NCBI RefSeq assembly: GCF_937616625.2
Contig: NC_065574.1
Coordinates: 28,336,501 to 28,400,500 of the forward strand
DNA from: Mercurialis annua
Lineage: Eukaryota > Streptophyta > Magnoliopsida > Malpighiales > Euphorbiaceae
DNA length: 64,000 nucleotides
Direction: 5' to 3'
Shown: positions 22,200-36,700 of the stretch, in pieces
How the letters are laid out: each line of letters starts with the position of its first letter
Position numbering within the stretch: position 1 is the stretch's first letter
The notes under the pieces: generated by a model
What the model saw: the letters and a program-made list of their open reading frames with translations, nothing else
The model's database searches: none
What the model was told of the DNA's origin: nothing
Made by a program: the position numbers and the translations under genes

Positions 22200-24500
22200 A
22201 ACGTTTGTAAATGTTGGCTTAAATCGCGAAAAAGGTGAAACGTTTGGATTTATTTTGTAACGTTTGCAAACGTTTAGCGTCAATCGCTAAAAAGGTGAAA
22301 ATTTTGGATTTGTTTCGTAACGTTTGTAAACGTTTGACTTAAATCGCTAAAAAGATGAAAAGTTTGGATTTGTTTTGTAACGTTTGTTAACGTTTGGCTT
22401 AAATAGCTAAAAAGGTGGAACGTTTGGATTTGTTTTGTAATACTTGTAAACTTTTGGCTTGAATCGCTAAAAAGGTGAAACATTTGGATTTGTTTTGTAA
22501 CGTTTGTAAACGTTTGGTTTCAATCGCTAAAAAGGTGAAACGTTTGGATTTTTTTTGTAACATTTGTAAACATTTGGCATAAATCACTAAAAAGGTGAAA
22601 CATTTGGATGTTTTTTGTAACGTTTGGCTTAAATTGCTAAAAAGGTGAAACGTTTGGATTTTTTTCGTAACGTTTGTAAATATATTGATTAAATCGCTAA
22701 GAATATGAAACGTTTGGTTTTGTTTCGTAACGTTGTAAATGTTTGGTTTTGTTTTGTAACGTTTGTAAACGTTTGGTTTAAATCGCTAAAAAGGTGAAAC
22801 GTTTGGCTTAAATTGCTAAAAGGGTGAAACGTTTTGGATTTATTTTGTATCGTTTATAAACGTTTGGCTTATATCGCTAAAAAGGAGAAACGTTTGGATT
22901 TGTTTCGTAACGTTTGTAAATGTTTCGCTTATATCGCTAAAAAGGTGAAACGTTTGGATTTGTTTTGTATCGTTTGTAAACGTTTGGCTTAAATCGCTAA
23001 AAAGGGGAAACGTATGGATTTGTTTTGTAACGTTTCTAAATGTTTCGCTTAAATTGCTATAAAATTGAAACGTTTGGATTTGTTCTGTAACGTTTTGAAA
23101 TTTGGGTTTTGTTTAGTAACGTTTGTAAACGTTTGGCTTCAGTCGCTAAAAAAGGGGAAACGTTTTGTATTTGTTTCGTAACGTTTGTAAACGTTTGGAT
23201 TCAATTGCTAAAAAGGTGAAAAGTTTCGATTTGTTTGGAAACGTTTGGCTTAAATTGCTAAAAAGGGAAACGTTTGGTTTTGTTTTGTAACTTTTGCAAA
23301 CGTTTGACTTAAATCGCTAAAAAGGTGAAACGTTTGGATTCAATCGCAAAAAATGTGAAATATTTAGATTTGTTTTGTAACGTTTGTAAACATTAGGCTT
23401 AAATCGCTAAAAAGGCGAAACGTTTGGATTTGTTTTGTAACCTTTGCAAAACGTTTGGCATAAATCGCTAATAGAGGTGAAACGTTTGTATATGTTTTGT
23501 AACGTTTGTTAAATGTTTGGCATAAATAGCTAAAAAGGTGAAACGTTTAGATTTGTTTTGTAATGTTTGAAACGTTTGGTTTTTTCGTAACATTTGTAAA
23601 CGTTTGGCTTAAATCTCTAAAAAAGGGAAACGTTTGGATTTGTTTCGTAACATTTTAACCTTTTGGTTTTGTTTCGTAACGTTTGTAAACGTTTGGCTTC
23701 AATCGCTAAAAGGTGAACTGTTTGGATTTGTTTCGTAACGTTTTGAACGTATAGTTTTGTTTCTTAACGTATGAAAACGTTTGGCTTCAATCGCTAAAAA
23801 GGTGAAACGTGTGGATTTGTTTTGTAGCGTTTGTAAATGTTTTGCTTATATGGCTAAAAAGGTCAAACGTTTGGATTTGTTTGTAACGTTTGTAAATGTT
23901 GGCTTAAATCGCTAAAAAGGTGAAACATTTGGATTTATTTTGTAACGTTTGTAAACGTTTAGCTTCAATCGCCAAAAAGGTGAAAAATTTGGATTTGTTT
24001 CGTAACGTTTGTAAACGTTTGGCTTAAAATCGCTAAAAAGGTGAAAAGTTTGGATTTGTTTTGTAACGTTTGTTAACGTTTGGCTTAAATAGCTAAAAAG
24101 GTGAAACGTTTGGATTTGTTTTGTAATACTTGTAAACTTTTGGCTTGAATAGCTAAAAAGGGGAAACATTTGGATTTGTTTTGTAACGTTTGTAAACGTT
24201 TGGCTTCAATCGCTAAAAAGGTGAAACGTTTGGATTTGTTTTGTAACATCTGTAAACGTTTGGTATAAATCACTAAAAAGGTGAAACATTTGGATGTTTT
24301 TCGTAACGTTTGGCTTAAATTTCTAAAAAGGTGAAACGTTTGAATTTGTTTCGTAACGTTTGTAAACATATTGATTAAATCGCTAAAAATGTGAAACGTT
24401 TGCTTTTGTTTCGAAATGTTGTAAATGTTTGGTTTTGTTTTGTAACGTTTGTAAACGTTTGGTTTAAATCGCTAAAAAGGTGAAACGTTTGGCTTAAATT
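22200..24500 (-). repeat. Segmental duplication within the satellite, offset ~1,685 bp
   Basis: The unusual junction GTAAATGTTGGCTT (missing part of TTTGG) occurs at 22207 and 23892. The monomer order around it is the same in both places for about 600 bp, including the variants TAATACTTGTAAACTTTTGGC and GGATGTTTTT. This is copy-number change by blocks of about 28 monomers. Confidence 0.8.
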
Positions 24501-27500
24501 GCTAAAAGGGTGAAACATTTTGGATTTATTTTGTAACGTTTGTAAACGTTTGGCTTATATCGCTAAAAAGGTGAAACGTTTGGATTTGTTTCATAACGTT
24601 TGTAAATGTTTTGCTTATATCGCTAAAAAGGTGAAACGTTTGGATTTGTTCTGTAACGTTTTGAAATTTTGGTTTTGTTTAGTAACGTTTGTAAACGTTT
24701 GGTTTCAGTCGCTAAAAAATGGGAAATGTTTGTATTTGTTTCGTAACGTTTGTAAACGTTTGGATTCAATTGCTAAAAAGGTGAAAAGTTTTGATTTGTT
24801 TAGAAACGTTTGTAAACGTTTGGATTAAATTGCTAAAAAGGGAAACGTTTGGTTTGGTTTTGTAAATTTTGCAAACGTTTGGCTTAAATCGCTAAAAAGG
24901 TGAAACATTTAGATTTAATTTGTAACGTTTGTAAACATTAGGCTTAAATCGTTAAAAAGACGAAACGTTTGGATTTATTTTGTAACGTTTGCAAAACGTT
25001 TGGCATAAATCGCTAACAGAGGCGAAACGTTTGTATATGTTTTGTAACGTTTATTAAATGTTTGGCTTAAATAGCTAAAAAGGTGAAACGTTTAGATTTG
25101 TTTTGTAATGTTTGAAACGTTTGGTTTTTTTCGTAACGTTTGTAAACGTTTGGCTTAAATCTCTAAAAAAGGGAAACGTTTGGATTTGTTTCGTAACATT
25201 TTAACCGTTTGGTTTTGTTTCGTAACGTTTGTAAACGTTTGGCTTCAATCGCTAAAAGGTGAAATGTTTGGATTTGTTTCGTAACGTTTTAAACGTATAG
25301 TTTTGTTTCTTAACGTATGAAAACGTTTGGCTTCAATCGCTAAAAAGGTGAAACGTTTGGATTTGTTTCGTAACGTTTGTAAATATTTTGCTTATATCGC
25401 TAAAAAGGTGAAACGTTTGGATTTGTTTTGTATCGTTTGTAAACGTTTGGCTTAAATCGCTAAAAAGGTGAAACATATGGATTTGTTTTGTAACGTTTCT
25501 AAACGTTTGGCTTAAACTGCTATAATATTGAAACGTTTGGATTTGTTTTGTAACGTTTTGAAATTTTGGTTTTGTTTAGTAACGTTTGTAAACGTTTGGT
25601 TTCAGTCGCTAAAAAAGGGGAAACGTTTGAATTTGTTTCGTAACGTTTGTAAACGTTTGGATTCAATTGCTAAAAAGGTGAAAAGTTTTGATTTGTTTGG
25701 AAACGTTTGTAAACGTTTGGATTAAATTGCTAAAAAGGGAAACGTTTGGTTTTGTTTTGTAAACTTTGCAAACGTTTGGCTTAAATCGCTAAAAAGGTGA
25801 AACGTTTGGATTCAATCGCAAAAAATGTGAAACATTTAGATTTAATTTGTAACGTTGGTAAACATTAGGCTTAAATCGTTAAAAAGGCGAAACGTTTGGA
25901 TTTGTTTTGTAACGTTTGCAAAACGTTTGGCATAAATCGCAAACAGAGGTGAAACGTTTGTATATGTTTTGTAACGTTTATTAAATGTTTGGCTTAAATA
26001 GCTAAAAAGGTGAAACGTTAAGATTTGTTTTGTAATGTTTGAAACGTTTGGTTTTTTTCGTAACATTTGTAAACGTTTGGCTTAAATCTCTAAAAAAGGG
26101 AAACGTTTGGATTTGTTTCGTAACATTTTAACCGTTTGGTTTTGTTTCGTAACGTTTGTAAACGTTTGGCTTCAATCGCTAAAAGGTGAAATGTTTGGAT
26201 TTGTTTCGTAACGTTTTAAACGTTTAGTTTTGTTTCTTAACGTATGAAAACGTTTGGCTTCAATCGCTAAAAAGGTGAAACGTTTGGATTTGTTTCGTAA
26301 CGTTTGTAAATATTTTGCTTATATCGCTAAAAAGGTGAAACGTTTGGATTTGTTTTGTATCGTTTGTAAACGTTTGGCTTAAATCGCTAAAAAGGTGAAA
26401 CGTATGGATTTGTTTTGTAACGTTTCTAAACGTTTGGCTTAAACTGCTATAATATTGAAACGTTTGGATTTGTTTTGTAACGTTTTGAAATTTTGGTTTT
26501 GTTTAGTAACGTTTGTAAACTTTGGTTTCAGTCGCTAAAAAAGGGGAAACGTTTGTATTTGTTTCGTAACGTTTGTAAACGTTTGAATTCAATTGCTAAA
26601 AAGGTGAAAAGTTTTGATTTGTTTGGAAACGTTTGTAAACGTTTGGATTAAATTGCTAAAAAGGGAAACGTTTGGTTTTGTTTTGTAAACTTTGCAAACG
26701 TTTGGCTTAAATCGCTAAAAAGGTGAAACGTTTGGATTCAATCGCAAAAAATGTGAAACATTTAGATTTAATTTGTAACGTTTGTAAACATTAGGCTTAA
26801 ATCGTTAAAAAGGCGAAACGTTTGGATTTGTTTTGTAACGTTTGCAAAACGTTTGGCATAAATCGCTAACAGAGGTGAAACGTTTGTATATGTTTTGTAA
26901 CGTTTATTAAATGTTTGGCTTAAATAGCTAAAAAGGTGAAACGTTAAGATTTGTTTTATAATGTTTGAAACGTTTGGTTTTTTTCGTAACGTTTGTAAAC
27001 GTTTGGCTTAAATCTCTAAAAAAGGGAAACGGTTGGATTTGTTTCGTAACATTTTAACCGTTTGGTTTTGTTTCGTAACGTTTGTAAATGTTTGGCTTCA
27101 ATCGCTAAAAGGTGAAATATTTGGATTTGTTTCGTAACGTTTTAAACGTTTAGTTTTGTTTCTTAACGTATGAAAACGTTTGGCTTCAATCGCTAAAAAG
27201 GTCAAACGTTTGGATTTGTTTCGTAACGTTTATAAATGTTTTGCTTATATCGCTAAAATGGTGAAACGTTTGCATTTGTTTAGTATCGTTTGTAAACGTT
27301 TGGCTTAAAATCGCTAAAAAGGTGAAACGTTTGGATTTGTTTTGTAACGTTTCTAAACGTTTGGCTTAAATTGCTATAAAATTGAAACGTTTGGATTTGT
27401 TCTGTAACGTTTTAAAATTTGGGTTTTGTTTATTAATGTTTGTAAACGTTTGGCTTCAGTCGCTAAAAAGGGAAAACGTATGTATTTGTTTCGTAACGTT

Positions 27501-28230
27501 TGTAAACGTTTGGATTCAATTGCTAAAAAGGTGAAAAGTTTGGATTTGTTTGGAAACGTTTGTAAACGTTTGGCTTAAATTGCTAAAAAGCGAAACGTTT
27601 GGTTTTTTTTGTAACTTTTGCAAACGTTTGGCTTAAATTGCTAAAAAGGTGAAACGTTTGGATTCAATCGCAAAAAATGTGAAACATTTAGATTTGTTTT
27701 GTAACGTTTGTAAACATTAGGCTTAAATCGTTAAAAAGGCGAAACGTTTGGATTTGTTTTGTAACGTTTGCAAAACGTTTGGCATAAATCGCTAACAGAG
27801 GTGAAACGTTTGGATATGTTTTGTAATGTTTGTTAAATGTTTGGCTTAAATAGCTAAAAAGGTGAAACATTTAGATTTGTTTTGTATGTTTGAAACGTCT
27901 GGTTTTTTTCATAATGTTTGTAAACATTTGGCTTAAATCTCTAAAAAAGGGAAACGTTTGGATTTGTTTCATAACATTTTAACTGTTTGGTTTTGTTTCG
28001 TAACGTTTGTAAACGTTTTGCTTCAATCGCTAAAAGGTGAACTGTTTGGATTTGTTTCGTAACGTTTTAAACGTTTAGTTTTGTTTCTTAACGTATGAAA
28101 ATGTTTGGCTTCAATCGCTAAAAAGGTGAAACGTTTGGATTTGTTTCGTAACTTTTGTAAATATTTTGTTTATATCGCTAAAAAGGTGAAATGTTTGGAT
28201 TTGTTTTGTATCGTTTGTAAACGTTTGGCT
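24360..28230 (-). repeat. Higher-order repeat, ~926-bp period, about four copies
   Basis: Marker variants recur at constant spacing. TTCTTAACGTATGAAAACG is at 25307, 26234, 27160 and 28085 (927, 926 and 925 bp). TATATG/GATATG in GAAACGTTTG(T/G)ATATG is at 25034, 25961, 26887 and 27813. The GTTTTGAAATTTT variant is at 24663, 25560, 26487 and 27414. The unit is about 15.4 monomers, so its length is not a whole number of 60-bp steps and truncated monomers are built into it. Copies look more alike than neighbouring monomers do, indicating recent expansion. Confidence 0.9.
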
Positions 28231-28339
28231 TAAATCGCTAAAAAGGGGAAACATTTGGTTTTATTTCGTAACGTTTGTAAACGTTTGGTTTTTTTAAGTA
28301 ACATTTGTAAACATTTGGCATAAATCGCTAAAAAGGTGA

Positions 28340-31300
28340 AACGTTTGTAATCGCAAAAAATATGAAACCTTTGGATTTGTTTTGTCACGTTTGTAAACGT
28401 TTGGCTTAAATCGCTAAAGAGTTGAAACGTTTGGACTTGTTTTGTAACGTTTTTAAATGTTTGGCTTAAATCGGTAAAAAAGTGAAACGTTTGGATTCGC
28501 TTTGTAAACTTTTTAAATGTTTGGCTTCAATCGCTAAAAAGGTGAAACATTTGGATTTATTTCATAGCGTTTGTAAACATTTGGCTTAAATCGCTAAAAA
28601 AGTGAAACATTTGGATTTGTTTTGTAACGTTTGTTAACTTTTGGCTTAAATTGCTAAATATGTTAAATGTTTGGATTTGTTTTGTAATATTTGTAAATGT
28701 TTGGCTTCTATCGCTAAAAAGGGGAAACGTTTGGATTTATTTTGTAACGTTTGTAAACGTTTGGCTTCAATCGCTAAAAAGGGGAAACGTTTGGAGTTGT
28801 TTTGTAACGTTTGTAAACGTTTGGTTTAAATAACTAAAAAGGTAAAACCTTTAAACATAAATTGCTAAAAAAGGTGAAACGTTTGGATTTGTTTTGTAAC
28901 GTTTGTAAACGTTTTACTTAAATTGCTAAAAAGGTGAAACGTTTGGATTTGTTTCGTAATGTTTGTAAACGTATTGATTACATCGCTAAAAATGTGAAAC
29001 GTTTGGTTTTGTTTCGTAACATTTGTAAACGTTTTGTTTTGTTTTGTAACGTATGTAAACGTTTGGTTTAAATCGCTAAAAAGGTGAAACGTTTGGATTT
29101 GTTTTGGAACGTTTGTAAACGTTTGGCTTAAATCGCTAAAAAGGTGAAACGTTTGGATTTGTTTTGTAACGTTTGTAAACGTTTGGCTTATATCGCTAAA
29201 ATGGTGAAACATTTGGATTTGTTTCGTAACGTTTGTAAACGTTTAGGTTAAATCGCTTAAAAGGTGAAACATTTGGATTTGTTTTGTATCGTTTGAAAAC
29301 GTTTAGCTTAAATCGATAAAAAGATGAAACGTTTGGATTTGTTTTGTAATGTTTCTAAACGTTTGGCGTAAATCGCTAAAAAATTTAAACGTTTGGATTT
29401 GTTTCATAACGTTTTAAACGTTTGTTTTTTTTTCCGCAACGTTTGTAAATGTTTGGCTTCAGTCGCTAAAATAGGTGAAACGTTTTGATTTGTTTCGTAA
29501 CATTTGTAAACGTTTAGCTTCAATCGCTAAAATGGTGAAACGTTTGGATTTGTTTAGTAACGTTTGTAAATATTTGGCTTAAATTGCTAAAAAGGGGAAA
29601 CATTTGGTTTTGTTTCTTAACTTTTGTAAACATTTGGCTTAAATCGCCAAAAAGGTTAAACGTTTGGATTCAATTGCTAAAAATGTGAAACGTTTGGATT
29701 TGTTTTGTAACGTTTGTAAACGTTTGGCTAAAATAGCTAAAAAGGCGAAACGTTTGGATTTGTTTTCTAACATTTGTAACCGTTTAGCTTCAATCGCAAA
29801 AAGGTGAAACATTTGGGTTTGTTACGTAACGTTTATAAACGTTTGGCTTAAATTGCTAAAAAGGTGAAAAGTTTGGATTTGTTTTGTAACGTTTGTTAAC
29901 GTTTGGCTTCAATCGCTAAAAAGGGGAAACGTTTGGTTTTGTTTCGTAACTTTTGTAAACGTTTGGCTTAATTCGCTAAAAAGGTGAAACGTTTGGATTC
30001 AATTGCTAAAAAGGTGAAATGTTTGGATTCAATTTCTAAGAACGTGAATTGTTTGATTTGTTTTGTAACATTTGTAAACGTTGGCTTAAGTCGTTAAAAA
30101 GATGAAACGTTTGGATTTGTTTTGTAATGTTTGTAAACGTTTAGCTTCAATTGCTAAAAAGGTGAAATATTTTGATTTGTTTCGTAACGTTTGTAAACGT
30201 TTGGCTTTAATCGCTCCAAAGGTGAAAAGTTTAGATTCAATTGCTAAAAAGGTGAAACGTTTGGATTCAATTGCTAAAAATGTGAAACGTTTGGATTTGT
30301 TTTGTAACATTTGTAAACGTTGGCTTAAATCGCTAAAAAGATGAAACGTTTGGATTTGTTTTGTAACGTTTGTAAACGTTTAGATTCAATTTATAAAAAG
30401 GTGAAACATTTGTATTTGTTTCGTAACGTTTGTAAACGTTTGGCTTAAATCGCTAAAAAGGTGAAAAGTTTGGATTTGTTTTGTAACGTTTGTTAACATT
30501 TGGCTTAAATAGCTAAAAAGGTGAAACGCTTGGATTTGTTTTGTAATGTTTGTAAACTTTTGGGTTCAATCGCTAAAAAGGGGAAACATTTGGATTTGTT
30601 TTGTAACGTTTGTAAACGTTTGGCTTCAATCGCTAAAAAGGTGAAACGTTTGGATTTGTTTTCTAAGGTTTGTAAACGTTGGGCTTATATCACTAAAAAG
30701 GTGAAACCATTTAACTTAAATCGCTAAAAAGGGTGAAACATAAGATTTGTTTTGTAGTGTTTGGCTTAAATTTCTAAAAAGGAAAAACGTTTTGCTTTAT
30801 TTTATATCGTTTGTAAACGTTTGGCTTAAATCGCTAAATAGGTGAAACATTTGGATTTTTTTGTAACGTTTCTAAACGTTTGGCTTAAATCGCTAAAAAA
30901 TTAAAACGTTTTAAAATTTTGGTTTTCCTTGATAACGTTTGTAAACATTTGGCTTCATTTGCTAAAAAAGGTGAAACGTTTGGATTTGTTTCGTAACGTT
31001 TGTACACGTTTGGATTCAATCGCTAAAAAGGTGAAACGTTTGGATTTTTTTGGAAAAGTTTGTAAACGTTTGGCTTAAATTGCTAAAAAGGGGAAACATT
31101 TGGTTTTGTTTCGTAACTTTTGTAAACGTTTGGCTTAAATCGCTAAAAAAGTGAAACATTTGAATTCAATCGCAAAAAATGTGAAACATTTTGGATTTCT
31201 TTTGTAACATTTGTAAACGTTTGGTTTAAATCGGTAAAAAGGTGAAACATTTGGATTTGCTTTGTAAACTTTTTAAACGTTTGGCTTCAATCGCTAAAAA

Positions 31301-33700
31301 GGTGAAACATTTGGATTTGTTTCATAATGTTTGTAAACATTTGGCTTAAATCGCTAAAAAGGTGAAACATTTGGATTTGTTTTGTAACTTTTGTTAACTT
31401 TTGGTTTAAATTACTAAAAATGTTAAACGTTTGGATTTGTTTTGTAATATTTGTAAATGTTTGGCTTCTATCGCTAAAAAGGGGAAACGTTTGTCAACGT
31501 TTGGCTTAAATCATTAAAAAGGTAAAACCTTTAAACATAAATTGCTAAAAAAGGTGAAACGTTTGGATTTGTTATGTAACGTCTGTAAACGTTTTGCTTA
31601 AATTGCTAAAAAGGTGAAACTTTTGGATTTGTTTCGTAATGTTTGTAAACGTATTGATTACATAGCTAAAAATGTGAAACGTTTGGTTTTGTTTCGTAAC
31701 ATTTGTAAGCGTTTGGTTTTGTTTTGTAACGTATGTAAACGTTTGGTTTAAATCGCTAAAAAGGTGAAACATTTGGTTTTGTTTTGGAACGTTTGTAAAC
31801 GTTTGGCTTAAATCGCTAAAAAGGTAAAACGTTTAGATTTGTTTTGTAACGTTTGTAAACGTTTGTCTTATATCGCTAAAACGGTGAAACATTTGGATTT
31901 GTTTCGTAACGTTTGTAAACGTTTAGCTTAAATCGCTTAAAAGGTGAAACATTTGGATTTGTTTCGTATCGTTTGTAAATGTTTAGCTTAAATCGCTAAA
32001 AAGATGAAACATTTGGATTTTTTTTGTAATGTTTCTAAATGTTTGGCGTAAATCGCTAAAAAATTGAAACGTTTGGATTTGTTTCATAACGTTTTAAACG
32101 TTTGTTTTTTTTCGTAACGGTTGTAAATGTTTGGCTTCAGTCGCTAAAATAGGTGAAACATTTTGATTTGTTTCGTAACGTTTGTAAACATTTAGCTTCA
32201 ATAGCTAAAAAGGTGAAACGTTTGGATTTGTTTAGTTACGTTTGTAAATATTTGGCATAAATTTCTAAAAAGGGGAAACGTTTGGTTTTGTTTCTTAACT
32301 TTTGTAAACGTTTGGCTTAAATCGTTAAAAAGGTGAAAAATTTGGATTCAATTGCTAAAAATGTGAAACGTTTGGATTTGTTTTGCAACGTTTGTAAACG
32401 TTTGGCTAAAATCGCTAAAAATGCCAAACGTTTGGATTAGTTTTCTAACGTTTGTAAATATTTAGCTTCAATCGCAAAAAGGTGAAACATTTGGATTTGT
32501 TAAGTAACGTTTGTAAACGTTTGGCTTAAATCGCTAAAAAGGTGAAAAGTTTGGATTTGTTTTGTAACATTTGTTAATGTTTGGCTTCAATCGCTAAAAA
32601 GGGAAAATGTTTGGTTTTGTTTCTTAACTTTTGTAAACGTTTAGCTTAATTCGCTAAAAACGTGAAACGTTTGGATTCAATAGCTAAAAAGGTGAAACGT
32701 TTGGATTCAATTGCTAAAAATGGGAAACGTTTGGATTTGTTTTGTAACATTTGTAAACGTTGGCTTAAATCGCTAAAAAGATGAAACGTTTGGATTTTTT
32801 TTGTAACGTTTGTAAACGTTTAGCTTCAATTGCCAAAAAGGTGAAACATTTGGATTTGTTTCGTAACGTTTGTAAACGTTTGGCTTTAATCGCTAAAAAG
32901 GTGAAAAGTTTGGATTTGTTTTGTAACGTTTGTTAACGTTTGGTTTAAATAGCTAAAAAGTTGAAACGCTTGGATTTGTTTTGTAATGTTTGTAAACGTT
33001 TGGCTTCAATCGCTAAAAAGGGGAAACATTTGGATTTGTTTTGTAACGTTTGTAAACGTTTGCTTCAATCGCTAAAAAGGTGAAACGTTTGGATTTGTTT
33101 TCTAAGGTTTGTAAACGTTGGGCTTATATCACTAAAAAGCTGAAACCATTTAACTTATCTCGCTAAAAAGGGTGAAACATATAGATTTGTTTTGTAGTGT
33201 TTGGCTTAAATTTCTAAAAAGGGGAAACGTTTTGATTTATTTTATATCGTTTGTAAACGTTTGGCTGAAATCGCTAAAAAGGTGAAACATTTGGATTTTT
33301 TTGTAACGTTTCTAATAATTTGGCTTAAATCGCTAAAAAATTGAAACGTTTGGATTTGTTTCGTAAAGTTTTAAAATTTTGGTTTTCCTTGATAACGTTT
33401 GTAAACATTTGGCTTCATTTGCTAAAAAGGTGAAACGTTTGGATTTGTTCGTAATGTTTGTAAACGTTTGGATTCAATCGCGAAAAAGGTGAAACGTTTG
33501 GATTTGTTTTGAAATGTTTGTAAACGTTTGGCCTAAATTGCTAAAAAGGGGAAACTTTTGGTTTTGTTTCGTAACTTTTGTAAACGTTTGGCTTAAATCG
33601 CTAAAAAGGTGAAACATTTGAATTCAATCGCAAGAAATGTGAAACATTTGGATTTCTTTTGTAACGTTTGAAAACGTTAGGCTTATATCACTAAAAAGTC
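28340..33700 (-). repeat. Tandem pair of ~2.68-kb higher-order units
   Basis: AAAACCTTTAAACATAAATT is at about 28843 and 31523, and GTATTGATTACAT at 28971 and 31651; both are 2,680 bp apart. Farther right, TGAAACCATTTAACTTA is at about 30702 and 33141, only 2,439 bp apart, so the second copy has lost about 241 bp, or four monomers. The AAACCTTTAAACAT marker appears again at about 34721, suggesting a partial third copy. Confidence 0.85.
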
Positions 33701-36700
33701 GAAATGTTTGGATTTCTTTTGAAACGTTTGTAAACGTTTGGCTTAACTCACTAACAAAGGCGAAACTTTTGGATATGTTTTGTAACGTTTGTTAAATGTT
33801 TGGCTTAAATCGCCAAAAAGGTGAAACGTTTAGATTTGTTTTGTAACATTTTAAACGTTTGGTTTTGTTTCGTAATGTTTGTAAACATTTGGCTTTAATC
33901 GCTAAAAAGGTGAACTGTTTGGATTTGTTTCGTAACGTTTTAAGTTTTTCGAATTTGTTTCGTAACGTTTTAAACGTTTAGTTTTTTTCGTAACGTATGA
34001 AAATGTTTGGCTTAAATCGCTAAAAAGATGAAACGTTTGGTTTTGTTTCGTAACCTTTGTAAACATTTTGTTTTGTTTTGTAACGTTTGTAAACGTTTGG
34101 CTTAAATCGCTAAAAAGGGGAAACATTTGGATTTGTTTTGTATCATTTGTCAAACGTTTGGCTTAAATTGCTAAAAAGGGGAAACGTTTGATTTTATTTC
34201 TTAACGTTTGTAAATGTTTGGTTTTGTTTCGTAACATTTGTAAATGTTTGGCATAAATCGCTCAAAACGTGAAACGTTTGGATTCAATCGCAAAAAATAT
34301 GAAATGTTTGGATTTGTTTTGGCACGTTTGTAAACGTTTGGCTTAAATCGCTAAAGAGGTGAAACGTTTGGACTTGTTTTGTAACGTTTGTAAGCGTTTG
34401 GCTTAAATCGCTAAAAAGGTGAAACGTTTGGATTTGTTTTGTAAAGTTTGTAAACGTTTGGCTTCAATCGCTAAAAAGGTGAAACGTTTCGATTTGTTTT
34501 GTAACATTTGTAAATGTTTGGCCTCAATCGCTAAAAAGGGGCAATGTTTTAATTTGTTTCGTAACGTTTGTATACGTTTGTCTTAGATGGCTAAAAAGGT
34601 GAAACGTTTGGATTTGTTTTTTAACGTTTGTCAACGTTTGGCTTAAATTGCTAAAAATGTTAAATTGTTTGGATTTGTTTTGTAACGTTTGTAAACGTTT
34701 GGCTTAAATTACTAAAAAGGTAAAACCTTTAAACATAAATCGCTAAAAAGGTGAAACGTTTGGATTTGTTTTGTAACGTTTGTAATTGTTTGGCTTAAAT
34801 TTCTAAAAAGGTGAAACGTTTGGATTTGTTTCGTAACATTTGGAAACGTTTGGTTTTGTTTTGTAACGTATGTAAACGTTTGGTTTAAATCGCTAAAAAG
34901 GTGAAACGTTTGGATCTGTTTTGCAACGTTTGTAAACGTTTGGTTTAAATCGCTAAAAAGGTGAAACATTTGGATTTGTTTTTTTACGTTTGTAAACGTT
35001 TGGCTTATATCGCTAAAATGGTGAAACATTTGGATTTGTTTCGAAACATTGGTAAACGTTTAGCTTAAATCGCTAAAAAGGTGAAACATTTGGAATTGTT
35101 TTGTATCGTTTGTAAACGTTTAGCTTAAATCGCTAAAAAGGTAAAACGTTTGGATTTGTTTTGTAACGTTTCTAAACGTTTGGCATAAATCGCTAAAAAA
35201 TTGAAACGTTTGGATTTGTTTCATAACGTTTTAAACGTTTGATTTTATTTCGTAACGTTTGTAAACGTTTCGCTTCAGTCGCTAAAATAGGTGAAACGGT
35301 TTAATTTGTTTCGTAACGTTTGTAAACGTTTGGCTTTACTCGCTAAAAAGGTGAAACGTTTGGATTTGTTTTGTAACGTTTGTAAAAGTTCAGCTTAAAT
35401 CGTTAAAAAGGCGAAACGTTTGGATTTGTTTTCTAACACTTGTAAAACGTTTGGCTTAAATCGCTAAAAAAGGTGAAACGTTTGGATTTATTTTTGTAAC
35501 ATTTGTAAATGTTTTGCTTCAATCGCTAAAAAGAGGAAACGTTTGAATTTGATTCGTAATATTTGTAAACGTTTGGCTTAAATCGCTAAAAAGGTGAAAC
35601 ATTTGGATTTGTTTTTTAACGTTTGTTATCGTTTGGCTTAAATTTCTAAAATGTTGAAACGTTTGGATTTATTTGTAACGTTTGTAAACATTTGTCTTAA
35701 ATTGCTAAAAATGTGAAACGTTTGAATTTGTTTCGTAAGTTTGTAAACGTTTGGCTTAAATCGCTAAAAAGGTGAAACATTTGGATTTGTTTTGTAACGT
35801 TTATTAACGTTTCGCTTAAATTGCTAAAAAGTTGAAACGTTTGTATTTATTTTGTAACTTTTGTAAACATTTGGCTTATATCGCTAAAAAGGTGAAACGT
35901 TTGGATTTGTTTGCTAACATTTGTAAACGTTTGGCTTATATCACTAAAAAGGGGAAACTTTTGGAGTTGTTCGGTAACGATTGTAAACGTTTGGCTTAAA
36001 TTGCTAAAAATGTGAAATGTTTGGATTTGTTTTGTATCGTTTGTAAACGATTGGCTTAAATCGCTAAAAAGCTGAAACGTTTGGATTTGTTTTGTAACAT
36101 TTATAAACGTTTTGCTTAAATCGCTAAAAAATTGAAATGTTTGAATTTGTTTCGTAACGTTTTAAACCTTTGGTTTTGTTTCGTAACGTTTGTAAACGTT
36201 TGGCTTCAATCGCTAAAAAGCGGAAATGTTTGGATTTGTTTTGTAACGTTTGTAAACGTTTGGCTTATATTGCTAAAAAGGTGAAACGTTTGGTTTTGTT
36301 TCGTAATGTTTGTAAACGTTTGGCTTAAATCGCTAAAAAGGGGAAACGTTTGGATTCAATCGCTAGAAAAGTGAAACGTTTGGATTTGTTTTGTAACGTT
36401 TGTAAACGTTTGGCTTATATTGCTAAAAAGGGGAAACGTTTGGTTTTGTTTCGTAATGTTTGTAAACGTTTGGCTTAAATCGCTAAAAAGGTGAAACGTT
36501 TGGATTCAATCGTTAAAAAGGTGAAACGTTTGGATTCAATCGCTAAAAATGTGAAACGTTTGGATTTGTTTTGTAACGCTTGTAAACGTTAGGCTTGAAT
36601 CGCTAAAAAGGCGAAACGTTGGGATTAGTTTTGTAACGTTTGTAAAACGTTTGGCTTAAATCGCTAAAAAGGGGAAACGTTTGGATTTATTTTGTAACGT

